Position numbers and translations under genes: made by a program. Below the pieces are notes generated by a model. It did no database searches. It was not told the origin of the DNA and worked only from the letters and a program-made list of their open reading frames with translations. This document shows positions 10,873 to 22,689 of a DNA stretch of 64,000 nt, piece by piece. The stretch is from Endothia cerciana (taxonomy: Eukaryota > Ascomycota > Sordariomycetes > Diaporthales > Cryphonectriaceae): contig JALRMH010000001.1 in NCBI GenBank assembly GCA_026119935.1, forward strand, positions 992,001 to 1,056,000, in the 5' to 3' direction. Within the stretch, counting starts at the first letter, position 1; every line of letters begins with the position of its first letter.

Positions 10873-13424
10873 ATGTCTTCATCCCAGGTGGCCGCCCTTC
10901 CCATCCAGGACACCACCCCCACGACACCACGAGGTCTCCGCAGGCCAAACGCTCGCAAAGCTCCCGGGTTAGGGAAGATCCTCACGCTCTCAACACCCAA
11001 CCTCAGAGGCGCATTCGCCGATTCCTCCTCCAAGTTCACTTCACCGAACCCCTTGTTGCAGCGCAAGGGCTCCCAGGCCGCCCTGACATCCAACTCCCTC
11101 GCCACGATTCCTGATGCCTCAGAGAGCTACGCCCTTGCCACCTTGAACGGCTCCCCCACGCTCAGCAACAAGATGGCGCCCTCGCCTTTGACACCGAAGG
11201 CGGGCGCCTCGTTTGGCGGCGATGTCGCAGTAGGGGACACGGTTGATGTGCCCGGTGACATGCAAGGAATGGTGCGCTTCGTCGGTACGATCCCAGGAAA
11301 GAAGGGTGTCTTTGCCGGTGTGGAGTTGCGACCCGACTTTGCGCCCCGCGGCAAGAACAGCGGGGACGTGGATGGGTGAGTTGCCCCGCAAGCTTTCTGG
11401 CATATTTCTCCTGGCCAACGCCGTTTGCTGACGCGCTTTGCCCCAGTGTCTCCTACTTTACTACGAGTATTCCAGGCGCAGGCATCTTCCTCCCGCTGAA
11501 CAAGGCCGTCAAACGCGAACCCTCTCCCAACCCCTTCCCGATGACCCCCGCCTCTGCGAGCGGCCTGAAAGCCGGCACCCAGAATTCTACAAACTACACC
11601 CCGCCCGCCCCTTCTGTGGCCCAGTTCAGCAAGCCAGTTGGACCAGGCCGCGCGTCCAGCCCCGTAGGGAAGAGGTCGAGACCTTCACTCTCCCGACCGG
11701 AATCACCAACGCGCAAGCTTCAGATCAATCCAGGCGCGCGGCCGAGCATGGGCACACCCGCGAAGAACATGCCACGATACGGTAGTCCAACACAGAACAA
11801 CAAGTTCTCTCAGAGCGCCCGGGGCCCACCAACGCCAGGCGACCCGGCGAAGAGGGGCATGTTACAACCAGGCCGAAACTTCAGCATGGGACCGCGTAGC
11901 ACCTCGGCACTATCGGCGCAGAGCACCGGATTCACCCCAGAGGAAGAGCATGCGCCCGTGGGCAACGGCATCGCGGGGCCTAGGGACGCAGGCAGACCTG
12001 CGTCAGCGCTGAAGCAGCGTGGTCCATCACGGCAGGCGACGTCCCAGGAGGAGGAGATCGAGAGGTTACGCTCCGAGGTGGCAGACCGCGACAGGCAGCT
12101 GAGGGAGCAGGCAGCGACGCTGATGGAGATGGAGAGCAGCCTTACGGAGGTGCAGAGCCTCATGGAGCAGGCCGAGCTGCCTGCCCCTGCCCGAAGAGAC
12201 AGCCTGGACGATAAGGACACGGCGCACCTGCGGGCGCTTGTCAAGGAGAAGAACGAGAAGATCGCGATGCTCACGGCCGAGTTCGATACGCACAGGGCCG
12301 ACTTCCGGAGCACTATCGATACGCTGGAGTTGGCGAGCTCGGAGACGGAGAGGGTCTACGAGAAGCGCATAGAGGAGCTCATGCAAGATATACAGCACAT
12401 CTCGGAGCGGGAAAGCGATGTCGATGCGGTTGCGACGCAGCTGAAGCAGCTGGAGGAGCTGGTTCAAGAGCTGGAAGAGGGTCTCGAGGATGCCAGGAGG
12501 GGGGAGGCTGAGGCCCGCGGCGAGGTGGAATTCCTGAGGGGCGAGGTCGAGAGGACGCGCGCTGAGCTCAGGAGAGAACGAGAGAAGGCAGCCGGGGGGG
12601 CGAGCGGTACGAATGGGACGGGCACGGATGACCAGGCCGCGCTCTTCAAGGAGCTGGAGCAGAAGGAGGACGAGATCAGGGGTCTCAAGGCGATCATTCA
12701 CTCCCTGAGCAGGGACTCGGTGCCTGGCGATGTCGAGCGGCCGCCCATGAGCGCAGAAGATACCGCGGCAAGAGAGAAGCTCGAGCGCGAGGTAGCCGAG
12801 CTCCGCGCCCTCCTTGACAATAGGAATCACCGCGAGGAGGAGCTGGAGCATGAGCTAGAAGCACTGCGCCGAGGCAGCACGGCGACCCTGCGCGGTACGG
12901 ATCGGTCCTCCATCCGCGACTCGCATGACACCGTGGTCCTGGTCGAGGAATCGGAACCGCAGTCATCAGAGGCGCAGGCGCAGCGCAAGGCACACAACCG
13001 CATGCGTACGCTAGACACAATGCCCGAGAGCGACGGACTGTCCTCTATCACAGAGCACAGCACCCTTTGGTGCGAGCTGTGCGAGACCTCGGGGCACGAC
13101 ATATTGACGTGCACGAACATGTTCGGAACTCAGGGGGCCAAAGACGAGCCGATATCGAAACCCGCGAACGAGGGTGGACTGACGCCAATCACCGAGGACG
13201 ACCCATATAAGATCGCACCGCTTTCGCCTCGGCTGCCCCTACCGCCCATACCACAGCCTGCGACTGCCGGACCAGAGAAGATCAAGGGCCCCCCGCCGAA
13301 TCTGATGGACCCGGGCCCAGTGGCCGGCAAGGAGAGCGGTGTGATCGACCCAGATGCGTGGTGCGCGCTGTGCGAGAAGGACGGGCATAATAGCGTGGAC
13401 TGCCCGTTCGAGGATGCGTTTTAG
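10873..13424 (+). CDS. clipA: CLIP-170-type microtubule plus-end tracking protein (CAP-Gly, coiled coil, two zinc knuckles)
   Basis: Two exons, 10873-11375 and 11447-13424, with a 71-nt intron (GTGAGT; GCTGAC branch; CCCAG), give 826 residues. A disordered Ser/Pro-rich N-terminus leads to a CAP-Gly domain at about residues 117-187 (DTVDVPGDMQGMVRFVGTIP, then GVFAGVEL and GKNSGDVDG, a variant of the GKNDG tubulin-tail binding loop). The intron lies inside this motif, and splicing yields DVDGVSYFTT. Residues about 366-642 are a long coiled coil for dimerisation. The C-terminus has two CCHC knuckles, CELCETSGHDILTC (about 708) and CALCEKDGHNSVDC (about 807), as in CLIP-170, where they contact dynactin/LIS1. 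The protein should bind growing microtubule ends and guide polarised growth (yeast Bik1, fission yeast Tip1, Aspergillus ClipA). The ATG chosen is the first downstream of a long leader. Confidence 0.93.
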
Positions 13425-14411
13425 ACAAATGGGCCTTCACTCCAGGGGATGCCGTTCCATTCGGGATGCAGGGCCTACGGTCTAACGAGCGACCTTCTAA
13501 TATATGACCGAATCCACACAGGGGGAGCTGGGCGGAGGGGCTAGTTTGCAGGTCAAGCAAGCATGATGTGATGAATGCCATGGGAGACGGATCGTGTCTT
13601 GTATCTGCCCTTCTGCACCGTCCTGTATTGTTTTCTTACATACCCCTACTACGAGCGACTCGAGTACGTACCTCGCCTGTTCAGTCCGGAACGGAAAAGT
13701 AATTGGGTCTGTTTAGCAGTTTTGATACCCGAACTCATCACTGCCTATGTTTGGCGGCACAAGAAAGAAAAAAAAAAAAAAAAAAAAAAGTTTGTCTCAA
13801 ATACTTAAACCTCTCGGGTCTGAGCAACGCTATTGGCAGGTCTGGAGGGAAGTCTCGCACTGCTCCCCGCGTCAGTGGTGTCTTCAATACTATATGCTTG
13901 ACAGCCTCGATCCACCGACCCTGGCGTGCCTGGTACATACAATGAGTATATGGGCTTTCGAGTCCCGCCCGGTCCACCGCGACGACAGTGGCCGTCGCCA
14001 AGAGGACCCCTGGAAACAGGGCGCAGCGCGAATGCCCAGCAGCCGAGATCCTTGCACGCTGTCGCGTCATCGCAATTGGCTCGACGTCGTGCCATGTTCT
14101 CGTCTTACAAAGACACTTCAGCCTTCCTTGCGCAAGCGTGCATCGCCCCCCCCCCCCCCATCTCTCTATCTCTTTCCGACAGACAGACAGACCAGAAACT
14201 CGGCGGTGCCAGCTGACCCGGACCAGTCCTGCCGTATCTCATTCCGACCGCAAGCGAAGGCCCGTGTAATTGAGCGGAAGTCCGCTTTGTCCGCGGCGGC
14301 ATCGTGAGGAGAGCCGTCAACAGCTAGTTACGACGGCTTGAGCAGGGACGGCCCGTCAGACCATAGCTTCCATCCGTACGAAGATCATACGGGCCAGGGC
14401 CGTCAGTCACA
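13425..14411. other. Intergenic region with poly-A and poly-C tracts
   Basis: Holds the 3' end of the CAP-Gly gene and the promoter of the kinase gene. It contains an A-run of about 22 nt at 13768-13789 and a C-run of 14 nt at 14146-14159. Nothing else was seen. Confidence 0.5.
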
Positions 14412-15918
14412 ATGGCGCAGGTCCTCCTCGACCTCGTCACCTCCCTGGGCAACTGCCTGAACTGCTTCCCCGGCTCGCCGACGCTCAAGATCAACAGCCG
14501 GAGCTTCAAGATCCTGAGGCTACTGGGCGAGGTATGCCCCTCCCTCCCTCCCTTGCACGCTCCAGCCCTTCCACGCTCCAGATCTCCCGTGCTGAACCCC
14601 GCCGCGCGCACCACAGGGTGGCTTCTCCTACGTCTACCTCGTCCAGGACACCTCGACCTCCGAGCTCCTCGCCCTCAAGAAGATCCGCTGCCCGTTCGGG
14701 GCCGAGTCCGTGGCCCAGGCCATGAAGGAGGTGGACGCGTACAAGCTCTTCGCCAACACCCCCGGGATCATCCACAGCGTCGACTACGCGATCGCCGAGG
14801 AGCGCGGGGGCGGCGAGGCCTCCAAGACGGTCTACGTGCTGCTGCCCTACTACAGGCGGGGGAACCTGCAGGACCTGGTCAACGCGAACCTGGTCAACCA
14901 CACCAGGTTCCCCGAGAAGAGGCTCATGCAGCTGTTCTTGGGCATATGCAAGGCGCTGAGGGAGATGCACGTGTACAGGGGTTCGGGAGGTGGCGGGGCC
15001 GCCGGGGGCGAGAGGATGGAGATGCGCGTCAACGGGGTCGACGAGAACATGGCTGCGTCGAAAGGCAGGCCGGAGGAGAGGGGGAGGTCGGCGTCCGGGG
15101 CCGACGAGGACGATGAGACGGAGCAGCAGAGGCCATTGATGATGGGCGAGGAGGGCGTCCCCGCGGGTGAGGTCAAGAGCTACTCGCATAGGGATATCAA
15201 GCCAGGTAAGAGGCCCCCCCCCCCCCGGTGCTGCAGATTTTTCCCGAGCGGCGGTCCGCGGGGCCTAGGGGCTGACGCAGGGCAGGGAACATCATGATCG
15301 ACGACACGGGCGCGGCCCCGATCCTCATGGACCTCGGGTCCATCGCCGTCTCGCCCATACCCATAACGTCGCGGTCCCTCGCCATCGCCACCCAGGACAC
15401 CGCCGCCGAGCACAGCACGATGCCGTACCGAGCGCCGGAGCTCTTCGACGTCAAGACGGGCGCGGTGATCGACACGAAGGTCGACATCTGGTCGCTGGGC
15501 TGCACGCTGTACGCGTGCCTGGTCGGCAAGTCGCCGTTCGAGATGCGCAGCGACGAGACGGGCGGGTCTCTGAGCATCTGCGTGCTGAGCGGGGACTGGC
15601 GGTTCCCGGACGAGGGCCCCGGGGGCACCAAGAAGAAGGCGGCCCCGAGGAGGCAGGGGACGAACCTGAGCCAGTCCGGGGCTGGTGCTGCTGCGGCGGC
15701 CGAGGAGCTCGTTATCAGTGACCCGATCAAGGAGGTCGTGAGGAGGTGCCTGAAGGTTGAGCCCAGTGAGAGGCCGGATATGTGAGTGCCGCCTTTGTTT
15801 GTTTTCTATCCTGTCGTCATGTCTGAGGACAACCACGCTGACCCGCGACGACAGAGATGAGCTGATCCAGATGGTGGACAAGGTGGTCGAGGAGCTGCCG
15901 GAGGACGACTCAACATGA
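14412..15918 (+). CDS. ENV7: Ser/Thr protein kinase, Env7/STK16 (NAK) family
   Basis: Four exons are inferred: 14412-14531, 14617-15205, 15286-15781 and 15855-15918, with introns of 85, 80 and 73 nt and in-phase joins, giving 422 residues. The short N-terminus contains NCLNCFPG (Cys15, Cys18), matching the palmitoylated Cys motif of STK16/Env7. There is no Gly2, so N-myristoylation is not expected. The kinase core shows LLGEGGFSYVYLV (P-loop), ALKKI (Lys), HRDIKPGN (catalytic loop), MDLGS instead of DFG (normal for this family), and PYRAPELF (APE). Between helix E and HRD lies a Gly/Glu-rich insert of roughly 60 residues. The family acts at vacuole/Golgi membranes, where Env7 restrains vacuole fusion. 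The intron at the glycine-rich loop joins LLGE to GGFSY exactly. Family assignment is strong; cellular role is by homology. Confidence 0.92.
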
Positions 15919-16496
15919 GGGACCGGGAGGTCTCGAGGCTGGACCCGACTTGTGTAAATGCCCTGTCAGATTTATCATATTATCGTGCATCTCGGCGCTC
16001 ACGGGCGGTCGGGTGGAAGACCGCAACTCTGAAATAGCACCCTGAACGAGAGGCTCAATGCCAGTCTGTCTCACTTGGCCGTCTCATATATCGTTGCATA
16101 ACCCTGCAAGCGTGAATGAACATGTAATGATGATGCTCCTTCTGGCAGACCCAGTGAAGTCACAGTATTTTTTTGAAAATATAGATGAGATCAGGACACA
16201 TCTCGGGCGTGTGGTTAAGGGGAGTTGCGAACCCGAGTGTCTGACGCGCCTCGCGCTGAGGTCGGATATATTTCTGCCTCTCGCATCCCAAGAAACGTCA
16301 TGGCCAAAAATTCCGCGGCTCAAACCTCCGGTTTCTAGACCTGCCATCAAATCTTACAACCACCATCGTCCTTTTACCCCCTGACCACGGCCCCGAGCAA
16401 CATAGAAAAGAAAAGAAGGAAAAAACCCACCAAAATCTCACATCCTCATCATCCGCCAGCGCGCGACTTACTGGTGCTCCTCCCGGTCTCCCCGCA
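15919..16496. other. Intergenic region before the G-patch gene
   Basis: Contains the 3' end of the kinase gene and, near 16330-16490, a C/A-rich stretch that looks like promoter and leader of the gene at 16497. No other feature was seen. Confidence 0.45.
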
Positions 16497-17783
16497 ATGC
16501 GCCAGTCCAGCCAGGCGAGGAGGCCCCCACCACGCGGCTCCGAAGAGGACAGCGACCGCCCGTCGGAACAGTCCAGGTCGTCACCGCCGCCGCCCGGCGC
16601 CGGGACCCCAGGCGGACCAGCCGGGGTGGGGGATGAGGAGGGGCGGCAGGGAGGGGTCCAAGCAGGAGGAGAAGAGGGGGAGGACGAGGAGGAGGAAGAC
16701 GACTACCTGACGATGGCCCTCCCCACCGACACCCCCACGCAGCCGGAGACGTCCCTGCAGCGGCGGCAGCGGCTCGCGAGGGAGGGCCTCAGGCGCGGGC
16801 GCGTCCCCTCCAAGGCGGAGCTCGCGGCGCAGGAGCGCGAGCGCCGCGAGGAGGGCCTCTCGCGGTCCCTCTTCGCCCCGCCGGACCCCGCCGCCGCCGC
16901 CGCCGCCGCCGCAGCAGCAGCAGGGGGCCTCCGGAGGTCCAAGGGCCTGGCGATGATGGCCAAGATGGGGTTCAGGCCGGGCGCGGGGCTGGGCGCCGCC
17001 GGCGGGGAGGGGGCGAGGGCCGAGCCGCTACGGATCGAGGTGAGGGAGGACCGCGGGGGGGTCGGGCTCGACGGGGAGAGGAAGCGGAAGCTCCAGGAGG
17101 CGGCGGCCGCCGCCGCGGGGGGCGCGGGGGAGGTGAAGAGGCCCAGGCCGGAGGACGAGGGGGACTACAGGGTGCGGATGGCCAGGGAGAGGGACGCGGC
17201 GAGGAAGGAGAAGCTCGTGCTGGCGGCGCAGAAGATCGCGGAGCGGATGGACGAGGACGCGGCCGGGGCCCGGGACGGCGGGGCCGGCGGGGATGATGGG
17301 GAGGAGGGGGGAGGGAGGGAGAAGGAGAAGGAGAAGGAGAAGGAGACGAGGAAGGAGAAAGGGGTCCCGGGGGTGTCCTCGAGGCCCCTCAAGTCCGTGC
17401 CCGTCATCTACCGCGCCCTCGTCCGCGACCGCGAGCAGGCCGAGCGCGACGGGCGGATGCGGCACGACCTGGAGACCAGCATGGGCACGCTGTCCGCGAG
17501 GCTGCCGGGCTACGAGGACGAGACCCTCGACGGCGACGACAGGCTCGCGCTCGGCGTGGGGGGCGGGGCGGCGGCGGCGACGGCGACGTACATGCCCGCG
17601 GACGACCTGGACGAGGAGGACCCGGAGCTGGAGGCGTTCGAGGCGCGGGGCGCGGGCGAGAGGCTGGGCGAGCTGGTCGGGTACCTCAGGGGCAGGTACC
17701 TGTACTGCTTCTGGTGCAAGTTCACATACCCCGACGGGGCCATGGCGGGGTGTCCCGGGCCGGAGGAGGAAGACCATGACTAG
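16497..17783 (+). CDS. G-patch domain protein with C-terminal DUF4187 (GPATCH11-like)
   Basis: A single-exon frame of 428 codons, very GC-rich. The N-terminal 70 residues are disordered and acidic. Residues about 135-190 include an Ala-rich run encoded by GCC/GCA repeats, then KGLAMMAKMGFRPGAGLG, a G-patch core with the usual aromatic/Gly pattern, followed by EPLRIEVREDRGGVG, typical of GPATCH11. A Lys/Glu/Asp-rich helix fills the middle. The end, YLRGRYLYCFWCKFTYPDGA then CPGPEEEDHD, is a DUF4187 domain with CxxC and the closing EEDHD. G-patch proteins usually activate DEAH-box RNA helicases in splicing or ribosome assembly; human GPATCH11 is spliceosome-linked. The family call rests on both domains at the expected ends. 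The specific RNA partner is unknown. Confidence 0.88.
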   Translation: MRQSSQARRPPPRGSEEDSDRPSEQSRSSPPPPGAGTPGGPAGVGDEEGRQGGVQAGGEEGEDEEEEDDYLTMALPTDTPTQPETSLQRRQRLAREGLRRGRVPSKAELAAQERERREEGLSRSLFAPPDPAAAAAAAAAAAGGLRRSKGLAMMAKMGFRPGAGLGAAGGEGARAEPLRIEVREDRGGVGLDGERKRKLQEAAAAAAGGAGEVKRPRPEDEGDYRVRMARERDAARKEKLVLAAQKIAERMDEDAAGARDGGAGGDDGEEGGGREKEKEKEKETRKEKGVPGVSSRPLKSVPVIYRALVRDREQAERDGRMRHDLETSMGTLSARLPGYEDETLDGDDRLALGVGGGAAAATATYMPADDLDEEDPELEAFEARGAGERLGELVGYLRGRYLYCFWCKFTYPDGAMAGCPGPEEEDHD

Positions 17784-18415
17784 GCGGGGCGAGGCTGGGA
17801 GGTGGTCCCATGATATGGGACTGTCCGCGGAACATCATACCCGACAGTGCCACGGGCCATAGGTTTCGACTGTCGGACTGGTTCTATTCTAGGCGTACAA
17901 CGCCTTGCTTTTTAACAACAGGACCATCCCCCACCGATCCTCAGGCCCCAACCGTGACCTCTCAGGTTTGATTGGGATGGTCAGGAACAGCCCGCCGGGG
18001 GCTGGGAGGGGTGGTTGGGGGGGGGGGGGGACGGTCTGAAACTTATCCGGACGGCCAGGGCCTCACTCATCTTCTGGCTCCTCCGGCAAGAAAGCACGTC
18101 GGGGTTGTTTCAGCCGTCGGGCTATCAATTCACGGGACTGCATGCACAAACGCGGTTCTGAGGATTGGAGGTCAAGTTATTCTCGCTATCAACCAACCCT
18201 CCAACTCCCATACGATGAGTTGACGGGTAACAAGCCGTGTATGCCGAACCAGTGCCTATGCCCAAAACTGTCGCCAACGTCGAGTCGTACACCGCTTACT
18301 TACATACCTGAACACCTCAAAATGTTACTTGTCCGTGGTCGGTGAGGAAGCCACGGTGGCAGAATGCAATACTAGATACAAGAAGAAGTCTCGCACTCTT
18401 TCGTCGTCACCCCGG
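17784..18415. other. Convergent intergenic region
   Basis: Lies between the 3' ends of two convergent genes. It holds a G-run of about 14 nt at 18017-18030 and nothing else that I can name. Terminators of both genes should lie here. Confidence 0.45.
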
Positions 18416-19259
18416 TCACGATTCGACCTCGCTCGTGCTCTCGCTGCGCTTCCTCTTCAGGCTCCCCTTGCCGGTCCCGTGCAGCGCCTCCTTGGAGGCG
18501 ACATCCTCAACATACTCTTCCTCTTCCTCATACTCCAGGTCGTCGTCGTCGTCGTCATCATCATCGTACTCCTCGTCACCGTTCTCGTCGTCGTCCCCCA
18601 TATCGTAGTCCTCCGGCTCACAGCAGGACCTGTCCTCATCCTCGCTCTCGTTGTCGCTGTCATCCAGGTTCAGCGCCCCCAATAGCGGCACGTCGATCTT
18701 GGCCAGCTGGCTCTTGATCATCTGGTCCGCCACTAGGAACAGCTGATTGTCCTTGTCTGGCACGACCTCCTTCTCGACATCAAACTCCCTCTCCTCCTTA
18801 TCCAGCAAGATGTCGTCGCGCATCCCATTGTTCGGCGACAGGGCGGCCTCGGGGATACCCATGACCCACCTGCGCACCGACTCCCCCTTGGTAGGGGCAC
18901 CCCTGCCGCCGCGCCGCAGCGCCGCCGCCGAGTTCTTCTCACGCAGGCCCCTCCGGAACGACCGCTTGTTGCGCTTCCGCCTCCGCCCGATCCGGTCCCG
19001 GATATACCAGGCCACGACCAGCATGGCGGCCTGCATCATCTCCTGGCACTTCTGGCGGTGGGAGGACGCCCAGGTCTGGCAGCGCTGCTGCTGGTAGTTC
19101 AGGATGGCCTGGCAGCGCTGCTGGTAGTAGGCGGCCATGCGTGACACCATCTGGATATACTTGGGGTCACCGGAGAGGGAGGTGTCGAGGAGGCCGGTGT
19201 GGTTGAGGAAGGGGTTCGAGGCCGGTGAGGATGGGAGCTGGGCTTGCTGCGGCTGCTGC

Positions 19260-19319
<60 letters not shown>

Positions 19320-19768
19320 GGTGTGGATGCCGGCGCGGGCGCTGTTGCTGGTGCCTGCAGGCCTGGCTGGGTTTCCACCTTGGCTGCCGAGCTGTCCGTC
19401 GTGGTGGTGGTGGGGTTTGTTGATGAGGCCCGGGTCGACGGTGTCGAGCCGCAGCACGGCTGCAACGGTGGTGACAGGAGACTCTGCTTGTGTGCCTGTG
19501 CCTGTGCCTCCAGTGCCTCCGCCCTGTCGGCCTTCTCGCGTAGTAGCTGTTGCTGCTGGAAGTGCTTCTCGAGCAGGCTCGGGGCCTTCTTAACCGCGTG
19601 TGCCTCCATTTCCCTGGCGAACGACTTGAAGAGCAAGGGGTTTGCGATGGCCACCGCGGCAGGGGTTTGACTCGGAGTGTGTTTGAAGAGGATCTTATGG
19701 TCTGGCGGGGGTGACACAGGAAGGTGAGGAGGGAGGCCCAGCATGATGGGAAAGGTCGCAGCGTCCAT
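18416..19768 (-). CDS. Polyglutamine protein of unknown function with acidic C-terminus
   Basis: A single-exon frame of 450 codons with a clean ATG at 19766-19768. I do not recognise the family. Residues about 55-95 form a Gln/Ala/Lys-rich amphipathic helix. A pure CAG tract (plus-strand CTG at 19262-19318) encodes 19 consecutive Gln, followed by PQQPQQAQ. A central block with repeated YQQRCQ motifs (AAYYQQRCQAILNYQQQRCQ) and IRDRIGRRRKRNKRSFRRG looks helical and could bind nucleic acid or act as a nuclear localisation signal. The last 90 residues carry Asp/Glu runs and end GSLKRKRSESTSEVES, another basic signal. The composition suggests a nuclear regulator, but that is inference. The long uninterrupted frame with consistent charge blocks supports a real gene. 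Confidence 0.7.
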
Positions 19769-22378
19769 TGCAAACGGTAGCCTGGCCTGGGTGTTTGCTG
19801 GTTGGCTGGCTGGCCGGCCGGCTGGCTGGCTGGCTGATTGGTTGGTTTGGGGGTGTGGTGTGTGTAAGTGCCCGCCGTTCCCGAAATAGGAGGAACAAGG
19901 CTCGGAGGTGGTCTGATAATCGACGGTTCTGGGGCCACTCAGTCGGCAACTCCCTAAGTGGTCCGCAATGGTTTGTTATGAGGGACGAAGGGGGGGGGGG
20001 GGAGAGGAGGAAAAAGAATTTAAAAAATAAAATAAAATTCTAAGGAGCCTGAGCGAGTGTTTTGATGAAACTTTTAGAGACAGTCCAGGAGTGTCAGAAA
20101 TGATACATCTGTCAAGAGGGAGGGGGGAGGGAGAGGGAGAGAGAGACAGAGACAGAGGAGATTCTCGAGGTTTTTGGGATATTCCAGGGAGGTTTTAATA
20201 AGGGAGATCGGGTAAGACAGGAGATCCTGCACCCCATAGTCGCGACGGTGGGGACACACGAGGGTATCAGCTTAAATACCAAAGGGATGGAATGGAATGG
20301 CACAACATCAGATGGGATCCCGGAAGGGTGATATGATGGCCTGGCGGATCGAATGAGCGATGCGAAAGAAGGTTCACATTCACACCCACACCCACACACA
20401 ACCCGGGACTGGCCTCGACTGGGCCTGAGTCAGATGGAAGTGGTATGGGAGGGCGAGATGGGCAGTTTAACGACAGCCAAAAGCAGCAGACAGCGGGACA
20501 CAGCAGGATCCTGCCGCCCCGGAATAGTTCCCTCCAAGAGAGAGAGAGAGGGGGGGGGAGGAGGGAGAGAGAGGCCTGATCCTGCGCCCAAGGGGTGGCG
20601 ACAGCACCACCGCATGCCCACAGGACATGCTGGCAGAAGGAAAATCATCCTCACGATCCCTGCCTGCCTGGGAAGACCTGTTCATGCCCACGGGCCCGGC
20701 GGATTTGGGGGGGGGGGGGATGGGTCCATGTGGAGGAAGGGCTGTGAGAGGGGATCGCCGGTGTTCGCAACCCGCGTCCAGTCCCAGGGATGGGAATAGG
20801 CCCGCCGGGTAGATCGTCGACAGCTGGCGGGCCCCGCAGCAGAAACAGCAGAGCCGCGAGGAGGAAACTTTCGACATGTGGTCAGGATGTCGTGAGGCCC
20901 AGGGACGCAGGCAGGCAGGGAACCGGGGCTGGCTCCGTGGAGCTTGTGAGGAGGTCGCGGCAGGTCTGTGTCGTGGTTCGGCGGGCGGAGCTGGTAAATA
21001 TGGTACGACGGGTCATGGCAGAAATGCGGGCATCGGTCGATACCGGCCCAAGCCATGCGCACCCCACCGCGCCCACTACGCCCGCCATGCCCGCCAAACG
21101 CCCTGGCAGAGCTGGGGGCGGGCCACTAGGACCCTGTCAGGCGCGGTCCAGCCCCAATCAGACCCCCTGATGGGCCCTACGGGGCCCCTGTCGCCACCCC
21201 GGGCCCATCTTTCGATCAAATATCGAAGACAAGCCCAGAATGACCTCAACGACCGAACCAGATCTGTGCTGGTCATGCTTACCAAACATCCCTCCCCCGG
21301 CCCTTGACCGGTTCGAGATGCGGAGCCATGCGATGCGATGCGCATGTAGGCCCCTCCAGCCCGGGACCCAGCGCGTTGGAAGCTGGGCAACGTGGTGTGG
21401 TTGCACGTCGATTGTCACCGCATCGCGCGGCGATCCGTGATAAGCCGTTCAACCCTCCCCCCCCCCCAACAAACACACCTCGCTTCTGTAGTAGCAAGCC
21501 GCTGTTGTGATCCGCGAGATAATGCGAGATGATGTCCAAGGGCCAGGCACTCAGGAGGCATGTCGCATGTCGTGCCGCAGGAGCACAAAGGCGCGAGTTC
21601 CTGGACGTTGCCCTGGGAGGCCTTTTTCCACCATGCACACACACATGGCTGAGACCGGAAAGGGAGGGCCGATGGGTTGCAGGCAGGGCAGCTTGCAGGG
21701 CTCACAGGCACGGCCCCCGCCCTCGCATCTGGGTTATATAATCACCCGCGCCTATCGCGACGTCGCCGGAATTTCTAGATGGGACAGCGAGGCTACGACG
21801 GTAAGGATGTGAAATGATGAGGACGTCGGTGACCCCTCCACCCCTGACAGGGGATTCTTCAGAGGCTGTACTCAGGTACTGCAGGATGAGAGGTGCAGCA
21901 CACAGGTCTGGTTTTTCCGAGGAGCGATCCTGCTACCTTGGCCTGGGTACCGAAGAGCATGGTAAGAGGATGCATGCGAGACTCCACCAGACCCGTGTCC
22001 ACTCGGACTTCTCTTCAGGGCAGGTGCTGGACAATCTTTCGCCCGTGCTCCACGACGTGGGACTGAGGATTGCCTCTTCTCCATGAAGAGCCTGAGCCCT
22101 CCAAGTCCAGAGTCTGCAGGGATATAGCAAAAGGGAAATCCCACCCAACTCCGTATAGTACTTGACAGATCTAACAACGGCCATGTTCCCGCTGCCGGTG
22201 TGTGAGGATACTGCTTGGCATGTCAAGTGGGTGGATTGTGGCATCGAGAAGCGAAGTCGCAACGTCGGGAGACTTCCTATTTTTTTTATTTTTTTTTTTT
22301 GTAATCGAGAACCTGCTGTCGCCGCATCCAGTTTGGGCATCCTGCCCGATCGGGTACACTCCTTGCCCGCCCGCTGCA
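19769..22378. other. 2.6-kb low-complexity upstream region of the polyQ gene
   Basis: No gene is supported. Near 19790-19850 there is a TGGC/TTGG tetranucleotide repeat. Other tracts are G-runs near 19991-20001 and 20706-20719, GA-rich repeats around 20115-20160 and 20535-20575, CACACC repeats near 20380-20400 and a T-rich run near 22278-22303. Composition is GC-rich up to about 22.3 kb, where the accessory island begins. Confidence 0.45.
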
Positions 22379-22389
22379 ATATAAAAGAG
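22379..22389 (+). repeat. Left target-site duplication of the TIR transposon
   Basis: ATATAAAAGAG directly abuts the left terminal inverted repeat. It matches the 11 bp directly abutting the right repeat (24721-24731, ATATAAAAAGG) at 9 of 11 positions, the first 8 being identical. A duplication of 9-11 bp is typical of Mutator-like elements. Confidence 0.7.
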
Positions 22390-22443
22390 GAGAACGGATA
22401 TTCCCACTGGTGATTTTGGATGTCCCACTGGTGGGTCCCTTGC
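22390..22443 (+). repeat. Left terminal inverted repeat
   Basis: Begins GAGAACGGATATTCCCACTG and ends GGGTCCCTTGC. It is the reverse complement of 24667-24720 apart from two T/C differences at CpG-type positions. Confidence 0.95.
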
Positions 22444-22689
22444 AGTGCACAGACCACATTGCTGCAGCCAATAAAATTGCCGTATTTTAGCTTATGTAAT
22501 ACCTAATCCAACGTCACCTTAACTCCTGAATGCTAGTTGCAATTCGTATAGCACTCTTTTACTTACAACGAAGATCTTTCTCTGTATACAACTAGGCTGC
22601 CTATATTACAACAACGTCTCTTTACGGTAAATCCCTTCGTTAATTAATTGATTTAGTGCTAAAACTGACCCTGAATCGCTTAGATTTGT

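Noticed and set aside
19225..19593. Poly-Ala and poly-Cys frames over the CTG repeat
   Set aside because: Simple-repeat translations in other frames of the polyQ gene; no independent support.
20880..21307. Several GC-rich frames of 120-140 codons on both strands
   Set aside because: Typical of GC-rich non-coding DNA; no motif, and frames on opposite strands overlap fully.
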